Below, piece after piece: positions 32,862 through 43,000 of a DNA stretch of 64,000 nucleotides. How positions within the stretch are numbered: position 1 is the first letter of the stretch; each line of letters starts with the position of its first letter. Origin of the DNA: Maratus speciosus (lineage: Eukaryota > Arthropoda > Arachnida > Araneae > Salticidae); contig OZ010798.1 of the NCBI GenBank assembly GCA_963932465.1, positions 19,948,981 through 20,012,980 of the forward strand, given 5' to 3'. The position numbers and the translations under genes were made by a program. The notes beneath the pieces are model-generated. The model searched no databases, had not been told where the DNA came from, and was given only the letters and a program-made list of their open reading frames with translations.

Positions 32862-32932
32862 GAGGACAGACCCCGCAACCTATGTATTGCGAGGCAGGCA
32901 CTTAACCGACTGAGTTACGGATGTTCGTAAAC
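32862..32932 (-). repeat. tRNA-like remnant
   Basis: On the minus strand, CCGTAACTCAGTCGGTTAAG is a clear A box and D arm, and CCTGCCTCGCAATACATAGG resembles an anticodon arm. The B box is degraded (GGGGTCTGTCCTC in place of GGTTCGAATCC). A decayed tRNA gene or SINE head. Confidence 0.5.
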
Positions 32933-33721
32933 TTTTCACTAATTCACTTTTCACTTTTCAGAAGAAATTAAGCGCATGAATACAATAGGCACATTTTCGG
33001 TGAAATTCCCATAAATAGTGGAAAAATATAGTCCGATTTTTCATGCTTGTTATAAAACGAATAAGAGTCTTCTTGGAAACAAAAATGATCTTATTCGGTT
33101 CATCTAAAATAGATTTATATTATATATTAATTTTAATAAGATCTTTTTCGGGGGAAAATAAAAGTGAATTAAAAAGAAAATTAGAGTTTTCCTGGAAACA
33201 AATGTTATCTTATTCCCTTCACATAAAACATATTTCTATTATATATGAATTTAAAGAAAATCGTTAGAGCCGTTTTCCAGAAATGGAAATTAGGAACTTC
33301 TTACATACCAAGTAACTTTAAAAATGGGTTTCGAGATCTCAAAATATACTGCACGTAGAAATGTAAAAATTTCAGAGTAGCATTAGACTGCAGAAATAAG
33401 ACTGTTCTGAAAAAATCAGAATAATAAGAGCTATATTCGCCGAGTTAATGAAAGGCGGCTTTTCGCGTTTTCTTTGAAGTCGAGTTAGTTGTATATATGA
33501 GTTCCATCATCTACGAATTCTACGATACGATACGATACGATTTTAGGCTTAAGGCTGCGTCACTGGAATACTATCGTCTTCCATGATAAATAAATGCTTC
33601 ACTTCCTCATTCATATGTCAAAACTGATAGACGTTTCTTGATTAACTGATGAAAGAGGAAAGAACTTTATCAGATTAATCATTATATATGTTCATTTGGG
33701 GATTATAAATATTTTACATAA
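32933..33721. other. Non-coding DNA with ACGAT microsatellite
   Basis: A short (GATAC)n tract at 33521-33541. Otherwise no gene or repeat partner recognised. Confidence 0.4.
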
Positions 33722-34372
33722 TGTAACACGAATAACCGCTGTTTTGTTAATAGGCTACCACCACCGATATATATGCGTGATACCGGACACAATGTGAGAA
33801 GGATAATAATTCAATACGGCTAATATTAAAGAATAATTTATTTACAGACTACATATAAAAAAACATTATTTACAATTATAGGCTCGGGTATAGCAGATCT
33901 TACCCAACACTAAGTTATACGTTGAAATAATGTGTACGTACTGAGTAGTAGTATTAAACTAAACGCTATTCCTTTCTCACTTTAGGACGTTAGTACCGAA
34001 CTCAGCAAGACTTATCGAAGAACACTTCAGGTATCTCCCCTCGTATACGCGTTTCTCCCCACAAAAGTCAATATTTTCTCAGGGACCTTTCACTGGCAAA
34101 TCCACGGCTTAAACCTCTGGTCTCTACCTACAAGACTTCAGCCAAGACTACCAACACCCTCTCCCAGCTTCTACCTCGAGAGAAAAACTCGTGGGCTCCT
34201 TCCCTTTAAAATCAAGGAATCAAATTATCTCTCACTGCACTTCGCTTTCTCGCTCAGTCAATCACTAGGGATTCCCATGGATTTCCTTTGTTCACTTTAT
34301 CTAGTCTCTTTGTTTTCCGCATTCTCATATACAAAATAAATGCTGGTATATTGTTTACACAATGGACATACA
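33722..34372 (-). mobile_element. Probable solo LTR
   Basis: On the minus strand this 651-bp block begins TGTATGTCCATT and ends CGTGTTACA (TG...CA). It is flanked by ATAA on both sides (33718-33721, 34373-34376), a 4-bp duplication as for Ty3/gypsy insertions. AATAAA lies at about 33837-33842, 115 bases from the end, as in the two full elements. The middle is G+C-richer with CTACC/CTCCC runs like the element 2 LTR. No second copy is in the window, so the identification rests on these marks. Confidence 0.5.
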
Positions 34373-34376
34373 ATAA

Positions 34377-34732
34377 GATATGAATATATAATAGCTCGTT
34401 CCAAACTTCAAGATAAGAAAAATATTTCCCTAACCCAGGTACGTAGAAAATGATTTACATACAAAATGTAATAAATAAAATAAAATAATGTTAATTAGCT
34501 GTAAATTAGTCAGTCGCTCGTTAACGTCAGAAACCAGACACTGTTTGTTTAATTATACTTGGTTAAACGTCAACAAATTTCGTACTTTTAAGAATAAAAA
34601 TTATTTTCTGAATATGCTAGAAAGTAGCCAGTGTGGATTTGAGCATTCTATGCATAACAAAAATGACTACATGAATGCCAGATCTCTGACGTTAATTAAT
34701 TTTATTTTTTATATATTGTATTTATTAGTATA
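34377..34732. other. A+T-rich DNA
   Basis: A 96-codon frame at 34488-34778 runs into the next repeat and is not recognised. Nothing else seen. Confidence 0.35.
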
Positions 34733-36256
34733 TGGGGCATTATCACAATCTTTTGACTTTCATGTCCCTGAATATTAATTTTTTATTTAATACACTTTTT
34801 TGTGTTCTTTTTATTTCATATACTGGGGAACATCCCATTGCATGATTGCATAACAATATTAACGAGATAAATAAGTTTTGGACGATATTGGGGGTCCAAA
34901 TACCAGAAAAACTCATCTACCGTCCCGTGTCCCTGATGCTGATTTTTAAATTTGGAGTTGTCGGGATAAAATTGTTTCAATAAAAATAATTCGATGTAAT
35001 TTTTTTTTCTGAAACTGGGACTATTGTTTTATATAAATATGTAGCTAAAAATTAACCTGCACACATTTTTAGGGTTGTTATTATTTTTTAAATTCTGCCC
35101 CTGGGTTTTAGATTCCTTATCATCCCTCTTCTAAAATTACACAGAAAATCATTTCAGATGCAGCCACAGAATTTTTTTTCAAGTTTTTTCTCATACAGAA
35201 GTATGCTAGAGAAATAATGTCTAAAATTCTTTGGCAGGAAATCTACTGTAGAATTTAAATCAGCATTTAAATATCAATTTCAAGCATCGTGGCTTTATTG
35301 GTAGTCTCACCGTCCCCAAGGTTTATTCCTGCACTTTTCGAAGTAAATAATAATAATAAAAAAAAAATCAATATAATCCAATGTTAACAACTGTTTCTTA
35401 AAATCAATGAACATTGTGGCTATCACTTAGTCTTAACATGATTTTCTTAAAAATAGGTGGTAATTTTCCTTACCGTCCCTTTTTTCCAATACCATCCCCC
35501 TTTTTTACCTTACCATCCCTTCACAATTTTTTCATGTTAAGGGTGTATTCGAAAAATTATTTTTCCACCCTCAACAGCTCGAAATTTTCTGAGGCATTTT
35601 CAGACTCATTTTTAAAAGTAAAAACACGAAACTTGCTGGGGTGATTTCTGAAGACATGTTTAACATGCCGTGTGATTTCATTTTCAGCTCAATTCATTAG
35701 AATTTGATTTTTAAACAATTATTTTCTCAGTATGACCATTTTTTCATTCCCAGATCGCCCGCTTCGGAAAATTCGGTTCAAAATGCCAACTTTGACAGAG
35801 TTTTTTACAGTATTTTTTGCATTTATCAAAAAATTAAGAAGCACCGCACATTATATAGTTTCTAAATAAGAGAATTTCCAAGTTTGATGCGTTTGAGAGC
35901 AAAAATGAATTTTAAAATGAATCAGAAAATAAGCAGTTTGGATCGTAAAAATTCTGTATTAAAAGTACTTAATTGTTATTATTTCTTATTTGAATGTCCT
36001 GTGGGTAATATGCAAATTCATTATAAGTAAAAATTTAGAAGAAAATAAAAAGTTATAGCGGTAAAATGGTAAGGAAAATTAAACTCGCAAGTTTAACTTA
36101 AACCTCAGTTAAATAAAAAAAATTTTGCTGCCGACCATTTTTTCTTTATTTTGAATCATTAAGGCATTCGTCAATCAGATTAAAATGTTATTTTAGCAAG
36201 TTTAATTTTGTCAGATTTTTTTTCCCCAAAAGTCAAAAGATTGTGAGAATGCCCCA
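34733..36256 (+). mobile_element. TIR element S, copy 1
   Basis: Termini TGGGGCATTATCACAATCTT and AAGATTGTGAGAATGCCCCA are inverted repeats of about 27 bases, preceded by TA. It contains a degenerate tRNA-like block near 35288-35345, a motif series on TTACCRTCCC (35462-35525) and family A copy 5. The same element lies inverted at 57869-59846. No transposase frame is visible. The superfamily is undecided, though a TA duplication would fit Tc1/mariner. Confidence 0.7.
35537..35945 (+). mobile_element. TTAA MITE family A, copy 5 (right end deleted)
   Basis: Starts TTAAGGGTGTATTCG, stops at GTTTGGATCG and lacks the terminal GAATACACCCTTAA. Comparison with S2 suggests a small deletion also removed adjacent host sequence (GACAATGTTATAC). 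Confidence 0.85.
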
Positions 36257-37100
36257 CATCATTATGTACGTACTTGAGTTATGAATACATTATCTTAACT
36301 TATGGCATTAAAATGAGTACCACTGTATTTATATTTATATAGTATGAAAGGCTCTATTGTTTAAAAGGAAATACCATATAAGAGGGGATGTTATTTACCG
36401 TAATGTGGATAATACAAGAGGAAGCTGGGAAGCAATGATGATGAACAAAAGATAATCTCATGTGATGACTTGTCAGTGAACAATCAGTCAGAAGGCACGT
36501 GAGGGTTGTCCATGGAGATACCGGTGAAAAATATCCCCACCCTTGCTCAACTACGCGAATCTTTCTAACACATTCCTGAATTAATTTCCTTTCCTATTTG
36601 CTAAAAATTTCAGGTAAAAATATTTAGGTTCCTAAAAATCGAATACTGCTATCGGTTTTCTTATAAATTTAAAACATCTTGAATTATAGGTGATTACTAT
36701 TTGAGCAAAGGGAAATTTATTAATCATATATAAAAATTGGACTTTATTCATTTATTTATTTATTTCTGTAATATGGTTGCTATTAATTTCCCCTTGACTT
36801 GGAGGAGGAGATTTTTTTTTATCCCCAATGCGGCATCCACCACTGCTGAAACAGCTGACACCTTATTTCTGTTGAAAGACATTTTGATTTATAATCCTCT
36901 AACTAAGATATGAAATGTTTCTCCCACATCTGCTACAGAAAATAACATATCATTAAAAGTGAAAGCATTGAGAGAATTCGCCGCCAGTAATAATGAATTA
37001 GCAAATTCTGTATTTCTTCTTTTTCGTATCATGTGAAACATGTTGAAGCAACTGTAATATTTCAACCACCAAATGCTACGCGTTTTTTTTTTTTTTTTTT
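36257..37100. other. Non-coding DNA, possibly unique
   Basis: The part from 36400 to 36620 is less A+T-rich and matches no other place in the window. No convincing frame or splice pair seen. A T run ends the stretch at 37083-37100. Confidence 0.35.
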
Positions 37101-37735
37101 AAACCATTTGGAAAAATGGTTATTGTCCTCTGTCAGAGTAGGAAAACAAAAACATATCTGAAGCGTTTTATTGATTGAATCCGCATTTTATTCGTTTTCT
37201 GATGGGTCTATACAGTAATCTGTATTTTCCCTTTATTTTCAACCGAGATGGATACTTCTGTTGCCACTATGATAAAAAAGTAATAAAAAAGACAAAAAAA
37301 ATAATAACTCAGAAACAAATTGAGATACAGCTTTCAAACAAATTGCATTTGAAAGTACATTTTTTTCTCTATACGACGGTGTAAAAAGTAATATTGTGGG
37401 ATGTTTAGAAGTTTAAGAATGAATTTCATTTAAAATGGGTCGTCAGATTTCCAAGAAATCTGACGATGGAAAAGCCTTTTCCCGAACAGCCAATGAAACG
37501 CTTGGATAATACGTCAGTTTCAGATGGATAATACGTAAGTTTTAGGAAATCTGACGAGTCGCAGACGATTTTTGTCGCTTGCAATTTTTACGTGTAATAA
37601 CACTAATGTTTAATTCATGGCGTAAGTAATGCATGATCAACTCCGCGCGATTTTTTATGTCTTAAATAATTATGTCTTAGAGGCTAAAGTCTTTGAAAAA
37701 ATCATTTTTCAAATGGTCGTTGTAATTTGTTAAAT
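37101..37735 (+). repeat. Repeat K, copy 2
   Basis: Matches 10404-11020 in order (AACCATTTGGAAAAATGGTT, TTCTGTTGCCACTATGA, TTTCTCTATACGACGGTGTA, CGAACAGCCAATGAAA, ATTTTTCAAATGGTCGTTGT). It has an internal hairpin GTCAGATTTCCAAGAAATCTGAC near 37442. The AAAT expansion of copy 1 is absent. Confidence 0.75.
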
Positions 37736-38848
37736 TGCTTTTTTATTTATTTATTTTTTTTTCTTCTGGGTAGCGTATAAACATTATAACTGCCGTATAT
37801 ACTCGTGTAATATAAGTCGAAGAATTTTAGACAAATTTGGGTGTTGAGACTGGGGGGTCGACTTATACATGAGTTAGTAAAAAAAAAAAAAAAAAAAAAA
37901 AGAAATCGCAGATAATGAGCGAATGGGTATGTCTTCTAAGTAATCACACATGGGTCTAGGTTGGCGAGAGAGATAAAAGCGGACAATCGTCATTTCCCTG
38001 TGATTGACAAAAAAAGCTGAACAATAATGTCCCTGTAATTGTTCTGCACCCATTTTCACTCGGGATAGAATTCCTTTTGATACAGGGGCATTTCTTTCAC
38101 CATTTTAATCCCCTTTTTAAAAAGAGTTCAACTGACAAGGGAACCACTTTTGGTGTTGCTCGCACCTAGCATTGAGACCTGGTGCAAATTTTAAAGCCCT
38201 ATATTATGAAGCTTGAGAATCGATAAAAATTTTCTGATTATACGATAATATTTCTTGATTATACAGCAGCATAACTTTCTGAAAATGCAATTTTCGAGAC
38301 CACTTATCGGACTATTAACATTGAATTTTTTTTTTAAAGAAAAGCGTTTAAAAATAGAAAATAGTTAATAATAAATATAAAATATTGAAAAAAGTTTGAA
38401 AATTCCTTCAAAAACCCACGAATTTGATTTTGAAAAATTGCAACTTTATGTTCATATTTTTGGCGGGGAAACAGTTGGCGTTTATTTTCAAAAATAGAGC
38501 TTTCCGGCAACCCTAGCCAAATGCCATAGCTGAATTTGTAATAGCTAGAAATTGCAATGTCCTATCTATTTCGCCACAGTAATTTTTCCAAATTGTGTAA
38601 AAATATTAATTTACTTTCTGATTACTTTTACCGAAGGACCATTTAATACAGCAAAATTTCATTGTAAACATTCGAAACTTTATTTATTCAATTTTAAAAG
38701 AAAATTTTAGTTTGCTTATTTTGTATTTCACTAAAAAATAGTTTTCAATGATCTTCGAAGCTTTTATAGAATTATATTTATTACTTATATATTTATCGTC
38801 TGCATAGGAAAAAAAAAATAAAAAACTAATATTTGTTTCTTATGCTAT

Positions 38849-39770
38849 TGTAACGGAGCCGATGTCGTAAGGTGGTGTGGTAGCGGGCAACTTCAACGGC
38901 CAAGGCTTATTTAACGTCGAAGAAATATTTTATTGCATTACAAACAATTAAATAATATTTTCTGGATTATATAAGTCTTATTTACAACATTTTTCATATG
39001 AGGGTTCGAGTTCAGCTGATAATAATATATTTATAGAATCAAGTCCAGTCCTCGAATAATAGATCGCTTTCAGTGTAGTCAGTCTCTTACTTATCCAATG
39101 TCCACTATTTTCGAAGATAGAGCTCGCGATGCTCGACAGGAATGTCGCACTTTTGTAGGTGTTTAACCGAGGTTTAGGAACCTCCGATCTTCAACGCCGT
39201 GGTGGAGATATTTTAACAGCCACACCTGGCTTTCGCTTTTCTGTGCTTCGGAGTATGCCCCGATGCCGTCGACGCGTGAGAGATTTCCACTCTGCACGAC
39301 CAGAAACACCTTGAAGTCTCAACTTCCACAGAAGGGAAAAATTAAGCTCCCGAGAATGCTCTCGCATCCTCTTTTATCAGTTTCGTTTTTCCGTCTAGGA
39401 CCAAAGCCACTCCCATTAGCCACTCACCATCCGTGGGCCCTGATCTCATAGGCCAGCCCTTTCTCTATAGGCTGCCGTCAGGAACTTTCGCGTCCGGTTT
39501 TCATCTCTGGTTTCACTTTCTACTTTCCCACGGGAACGAGGCCCTCGTGAACATCAAAAGAATATTTCTCTCGCTAGATAAAAGAGTTCCTTTCACCCTA
39601 GTGTCATCTGCGAAGATTGATTGAAATTGAAGTATTTGTTTCATCTCTAGCGACACTTTCTAGGACTCTGAAGAAATTTGGAGGCTAGGTGAAAATACAT
39701 TAGCTTCCCTATGCTGGCTTTTGCCTTGTAAATTGAGAGTTTCAATGTGAGATATCGTCGAATTCTCACA
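38849..39770 (-). repeat. Element 2 3' LTR
   Basis: 922 bp; in element orientation TGTGAGAATTC...CCGTTACA. AATAAAAT lies about 80 bases from its 3' end, fitting a polyadenylation signal. It is uninterrupted and therefore shows the empty Helitron site GCA/TTACAAAC at 38937-38938. Confidence 0.95.
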
Positions 39771-39783
39771 ACACCCCTCCCTC
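39771..39783 (-). other. Element 2 polypurine tract
   Basis: On the element strand GAGGGAGGGGTGT abuts the 3' LTR. The 260 bases between it and the ORF stop hold no frame. Confidence 0.75.
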
Positions 39784-40044
39784 AAATCGTATTTCGGCTA
39801 CCAGACGTAATATGCTGTAAGGGAAATGGTTAGCTCATACATTTCAAGTGGCCCATATTTAATTATATCAATTCCTAAAAAAAAAACCTTTTCCTGTATT
39901 TTATACTTAGCTTGCAAATGCTGAACACATTTGGTTACGAAATTTCTCTTTGACAGACAAAACACATTTATATTTTACACGATTACATTTACACATAATA
40001 AAATGAATATTAATATATACATATAGTCGGGTTTAACGACCGAC

Positions 40045-43000
40045 TTACTCTACTCGGCTCAAGTAATCCACGTGAGGTATATCTTTGCCTGGTCGATGAG
40101 TAATTGCATAATGATAAGGCTGCAGTGTCAGTGCCCACCTGAGTAGTCTGGGATTATTGCCTGCATTGTTTTTCAAGAATATTAATGGGTTGTGGTCCGT
40201 TTCTATGGAAAACTTTTGCCCATCAATATAGTGCCTAAGCTTCTTTATTGCGAAAATTATAGCGGCACATTCACGCTCGGAGGCACTGTAATTCCGCTCT
40301 GGTTCTGTGAATTTTCGGCTAAGAAAAATTATTGGGTGTTCTTCTGAGCCCTTCCTCTGCGCCAAAATAACCCCAATACCCACTTCAGACGCATCAGTTT
40401 GTATTACGAATTCGGAATCGTAATCAGGGGCATACAAAATGGGTTCTTCGGTGAGTTTGGTTTTTAAGAGTTTGAACGCTTTTTCCATTTCGTCGCTCCA
40501 ATCTACTTTTCCCTTTTTGTTTTTTCCTTTTAAAGCGCGCGTGAGTGGTTCTACTATGGTTGCGTAATTTTTTATATATCTCGAATAATATCCCGCCATA
40601 CCCAAACATCTTCTAATTTCCGTCTTGTTTTTGGGCGCCGGCAACTCCACGATGGCCTTGATTTTCGCCTCCGCCGGTTTGCGTTGACCTTTTCCCACTA
40701 CGTGCCCTAGATACTTAACAGTTTTTTGCGCAAATTTGCATTTTGCGATTTTGACTTTTAATTTAGCCTCTTTGATTCTGGTTAACACTATCTTTATATG
40801 CTCAAGATGGTCCTCCCAGCTATTCGAGAAGATGGCCATGTCGTCTAGGTATGGTAGACAAAATTCTTCTACCCCACTGAGTAATCTAGCCATAAATTTG
40901 GAAAATCGGTATGAAGCGTTGACTAAACCGAAAGGCATTGTCAGGGGTAAATAACTGCCGAAACTAGTCACGAAAGCGGCCAATTTTTGAGCTCTGGGGG
41001 TCATCGGAATCTGCCAGTACCCCTTAGTCAAATCCAATACTGTGATATATTGGGCTGCGGCAACTCTTTCAACTCTATCCTCGATATTAGGAAGTGGGAA
41101 AAATTCAGCCCTAGTAATTGAGTTCAATTTTCGGTAATCAATGCAAGGTCGGGCTTCTTTACCCGGGACCTCCACTAAAATCATGGGAGAATTATAATCC
41201 GATTCCCCCTCCTTTATGATTTTTAAATCAAGCATACGCTTGATTTCTTTTTTCAAAATTTCATTTTGCCTGACTGATGTTCTATAAGGTCTTAGCCTCA
41301 CTGGTTTGTTTTCGACAAGCTCAATATCATGCTCTGCTAGATCTGTTAGTCCTGGGTCGTTCGAAAAGACTTCCCTATACGTGTTTAATAAATTTTCTAA
41401 CTCCCGCAGCTGTTCAGCCGTGCACCGGACCCTCAAGTCACTTTCCTCCACTACTTGCCTGAAATCATAACTGTTAGAGTCGGCCGAAGGGTAAACTATC
41501 TCTAAATCTTGCATCGCGTCTAGGTCGTGAAATTCATGGGTCAAAATGTTGATTTTCTCCACGCGTTTCACATAAGGTTTTAATAAATTCACGTGGTAAA
41601 TTTGGGATTTTTCGCGTCTACCTGGAACATTCACAATATAATTCGTAGCAGAAATTTTAGATTCGATTACGCCTGGCCCAATCCATTTTACCGACATTTT
41701 ATTTGGTTTACTAGTGGCCAAAACCAGTACCTCATCTCCTGGCTCGAAACTCCTTTCGGTCGCGTTTCTATCGTACCAGAGTTTTCTCTTATCTCTGCTA
41801 GTAGTCATGTTTTCGACGGCCAGCTCTTGGCAACGTTTTAACCGATTCATCAGTTTGAAAACGTATTCAGTGACTAATTCATGTTCTTGACTCTCTCCCG
41901 TCCATTGCTCAAACAACAACGTTTCCGGCGTTCTCAAATTTCTCCCGAAAACTAGCTCTGCGGGACTGAATCCCGTCGATTCGTGGGTCACTGTTCTTAA
42001 AGATAACAGTGCATGGGGTAAGTTTGCCTCCCAATCACTCCCATTTTCGACACACATCGCCTTCAATAATCTCTTAACTGACCTGTGAAATCGCTCGATT
42101 AAATTCGAGGAAGGGTGACACACGCTCGAATGTCTTAGCCTCACACCGAATTTCTTCAGAAAAGCAGTAGTTAAATTAGAAGTGAAGCTACGCCCCAAAT
42201 CTGTCTGGATTTCCGACGCGTAACCTACACGGCTGAAAATAGTTGTCAAAGCTTCAATTACCGTTTCCGAAAGCATATCTGCAATTGGAATCGCTTCCGG
42301 GTATCGGCTATACACACATATGGCGGTCAACATGTATTTATTTCCCTTTTTGGATTCTGGCAAGGGGCCAACTAAATCAATTGATAGCTTTGAAAATACC
42401 TCTGAAATTATCGGTACAAGTGTCAAAGGGGCCTTTTTCTGCTCCCCCGATCTCCCTACGCGCTGACACGCGTCGCATGATTTTACAAAATTTTCAGACT
42501 CCCTTATTACATTGGGCCAAAAAAAGTATCTCAACAATTTGTCTTTCGTTTTCTTCTCTCCCAAATGAGCCGAAATGCCCTCATGGCACGCGATTAAAAG
42601 ACCCTGTCTAAACTTCAGGGGTACGACTAATTGTATCCTTTCATTTCCCCGGTGGTCGTATGTTTTCCGTACTATTACCGAGTCCTTATACTCGTAATGC
42701 GACTTCTTTAACTCTGCCCTTTTTCTAACTTCGCTTAAAGTGTCATCCGTTTCTTGTTCCCTTTTAAATTCCTTCTTCCCCACCTGGCTTAATCCTATGC
42801 TCAAGTCCTCCACTAGATCGGGTAACAATAAACCCTCTTCGTCTACCCCCAAATCCCCGTTCATTTCCCTTGAACTGGTTTCGTCGTCTATAGGTTTTTC
42901 CCGTGTATCCGCGCCTGCCTCTTTCGACTCGGGACTTCTCTTTTTCGCGTCTTTCCCCTTCGTCGTGTCGGACTTCAATCCTTCTGGTTTCGGTTTCGCC

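Noticed and set aside
32862..32932. Functional tRNA gene on the minus strand
   Set aside because: The B box and T arm are degraded, so it cannot fold as a tRNA.
39433..39624. 63-codon frame repeated at 47510-47758
   Set aside because: Both lie in the LTRs of element 2 on the antisense strand, so duplication is explained without a gene.
39771..40045. env gene after pol in element 2
   Set aside because: Only about 260 bases separate pol from the 3' LTR and no frame is present; element 1 also lacks one.
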